The notes under the pieces were generated by a model that searched no databases, was not told the DNA's origin, and worked only from the letters and a program-made list of their open reading frames with translations. This document shows, piece by piece, positions 1 through 7,637 of a DNA stretch of 64,000 nucleotides. Position 1 is the first letter of the stretch. Each line of letters opens with the position of its first letter. The position numbers and the translations under genes were made by a program. The stretch spans positions 186,001 through 250,000 of the forward strand of contig JAXMCR010000004.1 in assembly GCA_046349255.1 (NCBI GenBank), written 5' to 3'. Origin of the DNA: DAIODI01 sp046349255. Its GTDB lineage: Bacteria > Pseudomonadota > Alphaproteobacteria > Rhizobiales > Aestuariivirgaceae.

Positions 1-682
1 CGAGCGTCTTCGGCAACTTGAGCGCGACGGCGTCCGCCACGAGGCGATCCGACAGGCCGTCGCCCGTGACGGGATACCAGAGCAAGAACGTGCCGGTCGC
101 GAAGCGCTTCGCCCCCTCCCGCAGCGCCGCGATCGCGCGAACGGCTTCGTCGTTCTTTTCGTACGGCGGATCGATCAGAATGATGCCGCGCCTCTCCGGC
201 GGCGGCAGTGTCGCCTTCACGGCGCTCAGGGCATCGATCGCCATGACGGTGATCCGCGCGTCGTTGCCGAGTTCGGCTCCGAGCGTCGCGACGTCCTCGG
301 GGTGGAGTTCGTTGACCACCAGTCGGTCCTCCGCGCGCAGCAGGGTTTGCGCGATGGTCGGCGAGCCCGGATACGTCGCCAGCCGGCCGCCGTGGTTCTC
401 CGCCGCAACGGCGCGCCTCCAGGGCGCAAGCGCCTCCTCGGCCAGCTCGTCGAGAGGCAGCGGCGCGCCATCGTCCGCGTAGAGACGACCCAGGCCCGTG
501 CGCCATTCCTCCGTCTTCTGACTTTCCACCGACTCCAGACGATAGCGGGCGATGCCGGCGTGAGCGTCAATCACGCGGAATGGTTTCTCTTTCGTTTTGA
601 ACCGCTCGACGCACAGCGCCAGAACCGCGTGTTTCAGCACATCCGCGTGGTTTCCGGCATGGTAGGCGTGGCGGTAGTTCAC
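1..682 (-). CDS. rlmJ: 23S rRNA (adenine-2030-N6)-methyltransferase RlmJ, 3' end cut by window edge
   Basis: RlmJ uses S-adenosylmethionine to methylate N6 of one adenine in 23S rRNA. The visible 227 residues begin MNYRHAYHAGNHADVLKHAV, which is the family's usual N-terminus, and carry the amino-methyltransferase catalytic motif DPPY (Asp about residue 171), followed by EKNDEAV. The start is a GTG at 682; no ATG fits the conserved N-terminus. The family is usually about 280 residues, so roughly the last 50 lie outside the window. The next gene is divergent, so the region 683-819 should hold both promoters. Identification is from sequence pattern and is confident. Confidence 0.93.
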   Translation of the reverse strand, partial: MNYRHAYHAGNHADVLKHAVLALCVERFKTKEKPFRVIDAHAGIARYRLESVESQKTEEWRTGLGRLYADDGAPLPLDELAEEALAPWRRAVAAENHGGRLATYPGSPTIAQTLLRAEDRLVVNELHPEDVATLGAELGNDARITVMAIDALSAVKATLPPPERRGIILIDPPYEKNDEAVRAIAALREGAKRFATGTFLLWYPVTGDGLSDRLVADAVALKLPKTL

Positions 683-819
683 AGGGCGCGAGTGCCTTCG
701 GGGTGGGGAAAAATAGCCATCAGAAAGTGCATGTTCACATTTTGCCCGCAAAAGTTGCGTACGATTTATGGAAATCTGTGCGGGACGTTCCTAGATAGAC
801 GTGCCGTTCGAGGCGTACC

Positions 820-1125
820 ATGACGAAAAGGATCCACTACTGGATAGGCGATCGCGCGAAACTCTCCGGGACTGAGAACCCGGAACAGTTCCACGAGATC
901 GGCCGGGTTGAACACGGCGACATCACGCGGGCCCTGCTCGCCCGGCACAAAGGCGGCGTTCGACAAAACGAGCAGACCGACCACAGGCTGATGTTTGCGG
1001 TGGCCTTTATTCTGACCTTTGGAGCGCTGATGGCCGCGCCGTTCGCGATCGACCCGGTGCGCCAGACCGTCGCGCACTGGATCAGCCCCACGGTCGACAG
1101 CCTGCAGACCGGCTCCAACCGGTAA
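820..1125 (+). CDS. Small single-pass membrane protein, unknown family (paralogue A)
   Basis: I do not recognise this 101-residue protein. It has a soluble N-terminal half containing the stretch QFHEIGRVEHGDITRALLAR, one hydrophobic segment (about residues 57-78, rich in A/F/L), and a short tail ending DSLQTGSNR. The start ATG has a GAGG about 6 bases upstream. The next gene encodes a protein with the same plan and clearly similar motifs: W-(I/M)-G-(D/E), FHE-(I/L), R, G-(D/E)-(I/L)-TR, LLA, one membrane span, then D-x-LQT-(G/A)-S. The two are therefore tandem paralogues. The orientation of the soluble part is not certain; charge distribution suggests it is cytoplasmic. Function unknown. Confidence 0.7.
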   Translation: MTKRIHYWIGDRAKLSGTENPEQFHEIGRVEHGDITRALLARHKGGVRQNEQTDHRLMFAVAFILTFGALMAAPFAIDPVRQTVAHWISPTVDSLQTGSNR

Positions 1126-1280
1126 CGATCAGCCGAGCCTCAAGCGGTTGCCGAAGGGTTACGCGAAACCCCGACGCGTCTGCGTTCGTCAGCAATCTCA
1201 TTTAACTTTTCAGCGGTAGGGTTAAGCCCACAAGGAGCTCGTGCCCGGCGGTGCATGCCGGTGGCGAGAGGCAAAAGACG

Positions 1281-1571
1281 ATGGGCAAGCCTTCGGTTCA
1301 ATGGATGGGTGAAGCGGGAACGGTCTCGAAGACCGCGACCAACGCATTCCATGAGCTCGACCGCGCACACAATGGCGAGCTCACCCGCCGGCTTCTGGCC
1401 GACGTGCGTGCCGAGGCGCCGCCCGCCTGGTACGAGCGCCCCTGGGTGACGTTCGTGGCAGCCTTCGTGGCGGCTTTCATTGCGCTCCAGTTTCTCCCCC
1501 TGCATACCCCGCCCGCCGCCGTAATGGTGGGCAAGTGGCTTGCCGATCCCCTGCAGACGGCCTCTCCCTGA
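1281..1571 (+). CDS. Small single-pass membrane protein, unknown family (paralogue B)
   Basis: This 96-residue protein is a paralogue of the preceding gene: it begins MGKPSVQWMGE, has AFHELDRAHNGELTRRLLAD in the soluble half, a hydrophobic span near residues 53-72, and ends ADPLQTASP. ATG 1281 is chosen because GAGAGG lies about 9 bases upstream and the product then lines up with paralogue A from its first residues. An in-frame GTG at 1251 would add ten residues without counterpart. A strong AAGGAG at 1232-1237 instead precedes a GTG at 1241 that opens an overlapping 23-codon frame ending at 1312. The gene ends 3 bases before the convergent DUF1097 gene. Function unknown. Confidence 0.68.
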   Translation: MGKPSVQWMGEAGTVSKTATNAFHELDRAHNGELTRRLLADVRAEAPPAWYERPWVTFVAAFVAAFIALQFLPLHTPPAAVMVGKWLADPLQTASP

Positions 1572-1574
1572 TCC

Positions 1575-2075
1575 TCAGCGGCGGCCGAGGAGGCTGCTGA
1601 GTACGTCCGCGATCCAGCCGAGAACCGCGCCGATCAGCATCGACAACGCGATGGTCGTGAACGGCCCTGCGCCAAGCGCAAAGTTCGTGGCGTCGAGGCT
1701 CCTGACCTGGCCGTAGCCCAGCGTTGCCGCAAAGCCGAGCAGCGTCGCCGCCTGCGCGGCGAAGATGGGCGCCCACGCCCCGACCGCCAGCGCCACGGCG
1801 ACCGCCGCCCCTACCGCGATCGCGATGACGATTGCGCCGCCGCCGAAGAAGACGATTGCCAACAGGGCCGCGGTGGCGAGGGCCGCCCCCCAGACGGTGC
1901 CGATGGCGGCGTCCCGGAGGCCGCGCAGGCCGCCGCCGGTGGCGATGACGCTCACCCAGCCGATCAGCACGGCCCACACCTGGATCGAAGCCTCCGCCCA
2001 CGGCCCGAAGAACAGCCAGGCCGCAAGCCCGGCCAGGATGCCGCCGGCCAGGGCGCGTACGATGGTCGCGTTCAT
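1575..2075 (-). CDS. DUF1097 family inner-membrane protein
   Basis: A 166-residue, almost wholly hydrophobic protein with about five predicted membrane spans. The motif GGGLRGLRDAAIGTVWG near residue 50 and the overall size match the DUF1097 family (E. coli YcdZ is a member). No biochemical role is known to me for this family. The start ATG at 2075 has GAGGAG upstream on the minus strand. It is convergent with the small membrane gene on its right-hand side of transcription and divergent from the drug transporter. Family call is from pattern recognition and is moderate to good. Confidence 0.7.
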   Translation of the reverse strand: MNATIVRALAGGILAGLAAWLFFGPWAEASIQVWAVLIGWVSVIATGGGLRGLRDAAIGTVWGAALATAALLAIVFFGGGAIVIAIAVGAAVAVALAVGAWAPIFAAQAATLLGFAATLGYGQVRSLDATNFALGAGPFTTIALSMLIGAVLGWIADVLSSLLGRR

Positions 2076-2219
2076 GCTGATGAGCTCTCCTCGACGATGC
2101 CAACGGCAGGCTTACACCGAGTCGCGGCCGATTTGGATGGGCAGCGTTGCGGAGGTTTCCGTTCCGGCAAACGGTCGGGCGTGCTTAAGCTTGCCGGAAA
2201 AGACGGACGGGCCGGAGGA

Positions 2220-3446
2220 ATGGACGACACGCGACTGATCGAGGCGAAGCCGCATGCGGAGACGAAGCCGCGCGTGCCGTTCGTCATCCTGATCCTGATC
2301 AGCGCCATCGGTCCGCTCGCACTCAACATCTTCGTGCCCTCGATGCCCGGGCTGCAGAAGGCGTTTGCGATCCCGTATTCGCACGCGCAGCTGACCCTCA
2401 CGCTCTACCTGATCGGCATGGCGGTCTGCCAGCTGTTCTATGGACCGCTCTCCGATCGCTACGGCCGCCGTCCGATGGTGATGACGGGGCTTGTGCTGTT
2501 CACGGCGGCGAGCGCGCTGGCCGCCGTATCGACCGGCATCGAGATGCTGATCGTCGCCCGCCTCCTCCAGGCGCTCGGCGGCGCGGCGGGGCTCGTGCTG
2601 TCGCGCGCGATGGTCCGCGACGTCTACGACCGCGACAAGTCGGCGAGTGTCATCGCGTACATCACCATGGCATACGTGCTGGCCCCGATGGTCGCCCCGA
2701 TGATCGGCGGCTTCCTCGACGAAATCGCCGGCTGGCGCGCCTCGTTTCTGTTCCTCACGCTGGTCGGTCTCGCGGTATCGTTCGCGGCGTGGCGCACGCT
2801 GCCCGAGACGACGCAGGCGGTCTCGCGCCATGCGCCGCTTCTGTCGCTGGAAGGGTTCGTGCGGCTCCTCCGCAAGCGCCGGTTCGTCGCCTACGTGCTG
2901 ACCATAGCCTCGGCGAGTTCGGTGTTCTTCGCCTTCCTCGGTGGCGCGCCGCACGTGATGATCGACGTGCTCGGTTACTCGCCGAAGCACTACGGCATGT
3001 GGTTTGCGCTAATCTCGATCGGCTACATGAGCGGCAACTTCCTCTCCGGTCGCTACAGCATGAAGTTCGGCATCGACCGGCTGGTGCTGGCGGGGAACCT
3101 GCTGACGCTGTGCGGCGCCTTGATAGGACTTGCCATCGCGCTGTCGGGATACCTGTCGCCTGCCGGTCTGTTCCTGCCGATGGCGCTGTGCGCTGCCGGT
3201 AACGGACTGACGATTCCGAACGGCACCGCGGGAGCGATCAGTGTCGACCATACTCTGATCGGCGCGGCGGCGGGGCTCGCTGGGTTCCTGCAGACCGGCT
3301 GCGGGGCGGTTGCGAGCCAGCTCGTGGGAACCTGGCAGGACAGCGAGCCGCATGCGGTGTTCTGGATGATGGCGATTGCCAGCATCGCGGCGGTCGTCGC
3401 ACACGCGATCAACCTCTCCGGACACAAGCTCCGCGAGATTCACTGA
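2220..3446 (+). CDS. Bcr/CflA-type major facilitator drug efflux transporter
   Basis: A 12-span MFS exporter of about 408 residues. After a short charged N-terminus comes the first span, with the family pattern GPLALNIFVPSMP, then the loop 2-3 motif GPLSDRYGRRPMV and the antiporter-type region RLLQALGGAAGLVLSRAMVRD. These are hallmarks of the Bcr/CflA (DHA1) group, which expels drugs such as bicyclomycin or chloramphenicol by proton antiport; the real substrate here is unknown. Start choice is uncertain: ATG 2220 sits only one base after GGAGG, so the in-frame GTG at 2181 (adding MLKLAGKDGRAGG) may be used instead. No regulator gene is adjacent. Confidence 0.85.
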   Translation: MDDTRLIEAKPHAETKPRVPFVILILISAIGPLALNIFVPSMPGLQKAFAIPYSHAQLTLTLYLIGMAVCQLFYGPLSDRYGRRPMVMTGLVLFTAASALAAVSTGIEMLIVARLLQALGGAAGLVLSRAMVRDVYDRDKSASVIAYITMAYVLAPMVAPMIGGFLDEIAGWRASFLFLTLVGLAVSFAAWRTLPETTQAVSRHAPLLSLEGFVRLLRKRRFVAYVLTIASASSVFFAFLGGAPHVMIDVLGYSPKHYGMWFALISIGYMSGNFLSGRYSMKFGIDRLVLAGNLLTLCGALIGLAIALSGYLSPAGLFLPMALCAAGNGLTIPNGTAGAISVDHTLIGAAAGLAGFLQTGCGAVASQLVGTWQDSEPHAVFWMMAIASIAAVVAHAINLSGHKLREIH

Positions 3447-3649
3447 GCCCCGTTCTACCTGTCGCGCCGTGAAGTCGCTTTTCGCTTCCTGACAACCATC
3501 GCGCCACTTCGAGGATGCGCTGGCGCGGGTGCGTGCGCTAGACACCAGCCCAAGACCGGCTCCGCCAGGCGAATCGCGAGGGGACGCCGGGAGTGCGTCG
3601 CGTTCGACGGCGTCAACGGCGGCTTTTCATCCAGACAGGAGGACGACAG

Positions 3650-4213
3650 ATGATTTTTGCAACATCGACCGCGCGCGGGGTCGCGGCTCTTGCAGCCCTT
3701 GCGGCGCTTCCGGCGAGCGCGCTGGCGCAGACGGCCCAGACCGCAGCCCCCGTGATCGAGGCGCAGGCGCGCATGCCGATCCCGGCCGGGGACGTCAAGG
3801 TGAAGGGGTGCTGGTGGTCGAGCGTGCTGTACGGCCGCTACCGCATCAAGTTCTGCCTGAACGGCGGCGAAGACGGCTCCTATCGCGTCGAAGGCGCAGG
3901 GCTGACCTGCAAGGGCGACCTCGATTGGTTCCGCAACGGGCGTGAAGTGCGCGTGCTCCTGAACCGCGGCCGGTGCAACGGCGCGACCGACTGGAGCCGG
4001 GACAAGTTCAACTGCATGGTGGACGTGTACGGCAGCGTGCCGGGCGCGCTCGTGGAGCAGGCGCAAGCGCAGCCGCAGATGCGGATGCCGACGCCTGCGA
4101 TGCCGATGCCCGGGCCGGGCTACAGCGAATATGCAGACCGCATGTCCTGCGTCTACATGCCCTCGAAGGGCCCCTGGACGAACACGCGGTTCAACGCGCG
4201 CCGCGCCAACTGA
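3650..4213 (+). CDS. Secreted cysteine-containing protein, unknown function
   Basis: A 187-residue exported protein. ATG 3650 follows a perfect AGGAGG (3637-3642) and is at once followed by a signal peptide (about residues 1-26, ending PASALAQ). The mature part has six cysteines (in GCWW, KFCLNGGEDG, TCKGD, GRCNG, NCMVD and MSCVY), which could form three disulfides in the periplasm, and a Met/Pro-rich stretch (MRMPTPAMPMPGPG) near residue 145. I recognise no domain. It is a single gene between the efflux pump and a convergent lptG, with a GC-rich hairpin after its stop. Function is not inferable from context. Confidence 0.7.
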   Translation: MIFATSTARGVAALAALAALPASALAQTAQTAAPVIEAQARMPIPAGDVKVKGCWWSSVLYGRYRIKFCLNGGEDGSYRVEGAGLTCKGDLDWFRNGREVRVLLNRGRCNGATDWSRDKFNCMVDVYGSVPGALVEQAQAQPQMRMPTPAMPMPGPGYSEYADRMSCVYMPSKGPWTNTRFNARRAN

Positions 4214-4233
4214 TCGCGTTCGTTCGATCGTCG

Positions 4234-4257
4234 GCCGCCGCCTCAGCGGGCGGCGGC
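4234..4257. terminator. GC-rich hairpin between convergent genes
   Basis: A perfect 9-bp stem (GCCGCCGCC / GGCGGCGGC) with a 6-base loop lies in the 53 bases between the secreted-protein gene and lptG, which converge. No run of T follows on either strand, so intrinsic termination is only likely, not shown. Confidence 0.4.
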
Positions 4258-4266
4258 TCCATTCGT

Positions 4267-5346
4267 CTACTGAACGGTCTCGGCGCGCAAAGCGATCGCG
4301 ACGGCGAGGATCGCATAGGCGATGACCGGTATCCATCCGGCAATCCATGGGGGCACGAAGCCCGCCTCGCCCATGGTCAGCGAGATGCCGTCGAAGATCG
4401 AGAAGGTGAAGCCGATCGCCATGCCGATCACGAACAGATAGCCCGCCGCGCCGCCGCGCCGGAAACGCGCGGAGAGCGGAATGCAGATCGCGATCATCAG
4501 CCAGGCGGTGACAAGGAGCGAGATGCGGCGGTGCCACCACGTTTCGTACACGTAGGCCGGGCGGATTCCGAAGCCTTCGTTGGCGATGAAGTAGCCGAGG
4601 TCGGCGGTCGTCATCTCTTCCGGGTCGCCCGAGCGCATGCCCTGCGCGGCCGGCCGCATCGAGCCCGAGTAGATGAGGCGGTCGAGCCGGTGTGGCGCGG
4701 CGGCATCGGCGTAGTAGACGACGACGTCCTCGAGCAGCCAGCGCCCGTTCGGCTCGAGCGTCGCCTTTGCTGCCATGATCTGCTCCTGCAGCAGGCCCTG
4801 GTCGGAACGGCGAAAGATGATCACGTCCTGAAGCAGCGAGGAGTCGGTGTTGGAGGTGCCGGCGCGCATGATGTCGTTGCCGGCGCGTAGCCAGATCGGG
4901 TCGTGTTCGCCGACGATCAGCTTCTTGCGGCCGTGCTCGCCGATGCCCCAGGTCGCTAGCTGCGTCTCGACGCGCGGCGCGAGCTGGTCGTTGAGCAGGA
5001 AGTGGAGGCCGCCGAGCAGCAGGCCGACGGGCAGCAGCATCATCACCACGCGCAGCGGCGACACACCCGCCGCCCAGATCGCCGGCAGTTCGTTCTTGAT
5101 CGAAAGCTCGACGAGCGTGAGGAGGATCGCCAGCAGCGCGCTCACCGGGAGAAACGTGGAAAGCGTTCCCGGCAGGAGCAGCCACGCGTACTGAAGGACC
5201 GCAGACGGATCGCCGTTCTTCAGTTCGAGGATGTCGCCGACGAGGGTGAACACCTCGAGCGTGATGACGAAGAACGACAAAACGAACAGGATGCCGACGA
5301 AGCGGAACAGGATCATCCGCGTGAGCAGCCAGCCGACGATCGTCAC
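4267..5346 (-). CDS. lptG: LPS export ABC transporter permease LptG
   Basis: LptG is one of the two inner-membrane permeases that, with LptF and the ATPase LptB, extract lipopolysaccharide for transport to the outer membrane. The 359-residue product has the YjgP/YjgQ plan: three membrane spans in the first 120 residues, a large periplasmic beta domain (about 120-270) and three C-terminal spans. The motif NELPAIWAAGVSPLRV is the family's coupling-helix region that contacts the ATPase. The start is a GTG at 5346 inside the lptF stop region (GTGA overlap), implying translational coupling to lptF. The LptB and LptC genes are not in the window. Identification is confident. Confidence 0.93.
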   Translation of the reverse strand: MTIVGWLLTRMILFRFVGILFVLSFFVITLEVFTLVGDILELKNGDPSAVLQYAWLLLPGTLSTFLPVSALLAILLTLVELSIKNELPAIWAAGVSPLRVVMMLLPVGLLLGGLHFLLNDQLAPRVETQLATWGIGEHGRKKLIVGEHDPIWLRAGNDIMRAGTSNTDSSLLQDVIIFRRSDQGLLQEQIMAAKATLEPNGRWLLEDVVVYYADAAAPHRLDRLIYSGSMRPAAQGMRSGDPEEMTTADLGYFIANEGFGIRPAYVYETWWHRRISLLVTAWLMIAICIPLSARFRRGGAAGYLFVIGMAIGFTFSIFDGISLTMGEAGFVPPWIAGWIPVIAYAILAVAIALRAETVQ

Positions 5347-6566
5347 GCGGGCTTCTCCGTACGCCAGAACAACAGCCGCCGCAGCTTCGGCGTGACGTTG
5401 AACTGCAGCCACTCGATCGCCTTGTCGAGCAGGTCCGTCTTCAGCGTGAAGCAGGTGTGCCAGTAGCGCCAGAGGGCGAACACGGTCATCACGGCAAGCG
5501 GCAACCACATGGTGATGAGCGGCGAGGTGCTGCGCACCCGGGTGATCACCGAACCCTGCTCGATCATTTCGTAGAAGGCGACGAGAATGATGCCGGCGAT
5601 CGCGTATTGCCAGGCGCGCTGCGCCCGGCGTCTCCCGATCGCGAACGGCACGCCGAGAAAGGGTAGCACCATCACCATGCCTGAGAGAACGATGCGCTTG
5701 TTGAACTCGCTCGCCATCTCGTTGCGCTTCTTCTTGTTGAGGTCGTTCTGGCCGAGCACGTCGTAGAGTTCGCTAAGCGTGAGCTCACGCTCGTCATTGC
5801 GGTCACGGAACTGCTGCTGCGCGGTGCGCCCCAGCGGACTGGTCGCGGTGTCGAACCGGCTGAAGCTCGGCGTCGGCAGGGGCTCGGTCGATCCGAACTG
5901 CGGCTGTGCCGGTAGCTGCAGCCGGACACCCGTTTGCAGTTGGAGCATTGGTCGACGGTCGTTCTCGACCTGCACCAGGCGCCCGCGCTCGGCCGTCAGT
6001 GTTTCCGACCCGCCCTTGCCGCGATAATCAAACAGGAAGATGCGCTCGAAGGCGTTGTCGCCGCGCTTCAGCTTGTCGAGCATGAAGGTGCGCGTGTCGG
6101 CCTGCATGAACACGCCTTCCTCCGCGAGATAGAACACGTCGATGTTGTTGATCGTGTAGAGGAGCGAGCGGTAGGCGTATTGCGCGTAGGGCTGGGCCCA
6201 GCCGAACATGGCGAGCGCGAACATCGCGAGAAAGGCCGCGATCACCATCACCGGGCGGGTGAGCTGGTGGAGGCCGACGCCGGAGGCGAGGATCGCGTCG
6301 AGCTCGCTGTCGGCGGACATGCGGCTCAGGCCATAGATGAGGCCGATATAAAGGCCCATGGGGGCGGCAAGGCCAGCGTAATGCGGGAGCCAGTAGGACA
6401 GGAGCTCCGCCACCACCGTGAACGAGTTCTTCTTGCCCATCGTGATGTCGAGCAGGCGCACGAGCCGCTCGGCGATCAGCACGAGGAGGCCGACGGTGAG
6501 CGCAGTGAACATCGGCCGCGCGATCTGGCGCAGCACGTAGCGCTCGATGATGGGAAGGAATCGCAT
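5343..6566 (-). CDS. lptF: LPS export ABC transporter permease LptF
   Basis: LptF pairs with LptG in the LptB2FG exporter of lipopolysaccharide. The 407-residue product starts MRFLPIIERYVLRQIARPMF, a typical LptF amphipathic N-terminus leading into the first span, and has SADSELDAILASGVGLHQL (coupling helix) near residue 85-105, a periplasmic jellyroll between spans 3 and 4, and RIVLSGMVMVLPFLGVPFAI at span 4. The gene is first in a two-gene operon with lptG and overlaps it by four bases. A 32-base gap separates it from the upstream metallophosphoesterase gene on the same strand, so the three may be co-transcribed. Confidence 0.93.
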   Translation of the reverse strand: MRFLPIIERYVLRQIARPMFTALTVGLLVLIAERLVRLLDITMGKKNSFTVVAELLSYWLPHYAGLAAPMGLYIGLIYGLSRMSADSELDAILASGVGLHQLTRPVMVIAAFLAMFALAMFGWAQPYAQYAYRSLLYTINNIDVFYLAEEGVFMQADTRTFMLDKLKRGDNAFERIFLFDYRGKGGSETLTAERGRLVQVENDRRPMLQLQTGVRLQLPAQPQFGSTEPLPTPSFSRFDTATSPLGRTAQQQFRDRNDERELTLSELYDVLGQNDLNKKKRNEMASEFNKRIVLSGMVMVLPFLGVPFAIGRRRAQRAWQYAIAGIILVAFYEMIEQGSVITRVRSTSPLITMWLPLAVMTVFALWRYWHTCFTLKTDLLDKAIEWLQFNVTPKLRRLLFWRTEKPA

Positions 6567-6598
6567 GGCCGGTCGGTTCGTCCTCGCTCTTCCTTAGC

Positions 6599-7513
6599 CT
6601 ATCCGCAGGCGAGTTCGAAGCTCGTTTCGTCCCGCAAGGTACGGGCTGCCGGGTCGTAACGGCGGCGTGACGCCGAAATCCGCCACACCCCGTCCTGGCG
6701 GCGCACCCGGTACAGGCACCAGTCCGCCGGCGGGCGACCCATGGTGCCGTTGGCCGACGCCGAGGCGACGCCGAACAGGTGCACCGGCCCGTGGCGGGAG
6801 GCGAGGTCGAGCACGTGGTCCTCGTGCGTGTGGCCGAACAGAACGAGTTCCGCGCCTTCCTCCTCGAGCACCACCTTCAAATCGGGGGCATCGATCAGGG
6901 CCTTGCGCGGCTCGATGAGGCCGGGGATGGGCGGGTGGTGAATGAGCACGATCCGGCAGAACCCGCGCTTCCTCAGTTCGGCGAGGATCACGGCGAGCGC
7001 CTCGATCTGCGCCCTGCCCAGGCGGCCGGTGGCGTAGCCGATCGGCTGGGGCAGGGCGGTCGAGAGGCCGATCAGCGCCACGTTGCGGCGCTGGCGCACG
7101 AACGGGAAGGCGATGCCGTGGCCGGGTTCGGGCGGAACGCCGATGCGCAGATCCCCGGCCATCCAGGGCCCCCAGAGGCCGAGCCCCTGCTCAAAGGGCA
7201 CCGGCACATACGCATCGTGGTTGCCGGGCACGAACGTCACGTAGTCCGGCGCGCCGAGCGACTTGAGCCAGTCTAGCCCGGCCGGGAATTCGGCGCGGGC
7301 GGAGATGTTGATGAGGTCGCCGGTGAGCGCCACATGGTCGGGCTGTGCGGCCAGAATGTCGTCCCGCACGGCGTCCGCAATCGATCGTTCATGGATGTGG
7401 CGGCGCCGGAAGTTCCAGGAATGATAGCCGATCAGTCGCTTCGAGCCGAGTTCGCCAAGGCGAACGCGCGGCATGGGCAGGTGAACGTCGGACAGGTGCG
7501 CGAGAGTGAGCAT
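6599..7513 (-). CDS. Calcineurin-like metallophosphoesterase
   Basis: A 304-residue cytoplasmic phosphoesterase with all the dinuclear-metal motifs in order: HLSDVH (about residues 6-11), TGDLIN (near 65), PGNHDA (near 94), IHHPPI (near 190) and FGHTHED (near 225). Members hydrolyse phosphomono- or diesters such as cyclic nucleotides or nucleotide-lipids; the substrate cannot be told here. The gene is divergent from fadJ and lies 32 bases upstream of lptF on the same strand. The neighbourhood would be compatible with an envelope-lipid substrate, but that is only suggestion. Confidence 0.85.
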   Translation of the reverse strand: MLTLAHLSDVHLPMPRVRLGELGSKRLIGYHSWNFRRRHIHERSIADAVRDDILAAQPDHVALTGDLINISARAEFPAGLDWLKSLGAPDYVTFVPGNHDAYVPVPFEQGLGLWGPWMAGDLRIGVPPEPGHGIAFPFVRQRRNVALIGLSTALPQPIGYATGRLGRAQIEALAVILAELRKRGFCRIVLIHHPPIPGLIEPRKALIDAPDLKVVLEEEGAELVLFGHTHEDHVLDLASRHGPVHLFGVASASANGTMGRPPADWCLYRVRRQDGVWRISASRRRYDPAARTLRDETSFELACG

Positions 7514-7637
7514 TGCTCGTGTCGATGGCGGAGGCCGTCGGATAGGTCAAGACACCCGTGCACCTGTGTCATTGGCGCGCTGGGCCGGCTCCACTAGTCT
7601 CCGATCGCGTCAAAATGAAGGGGGCCGCCGCAAAGCC

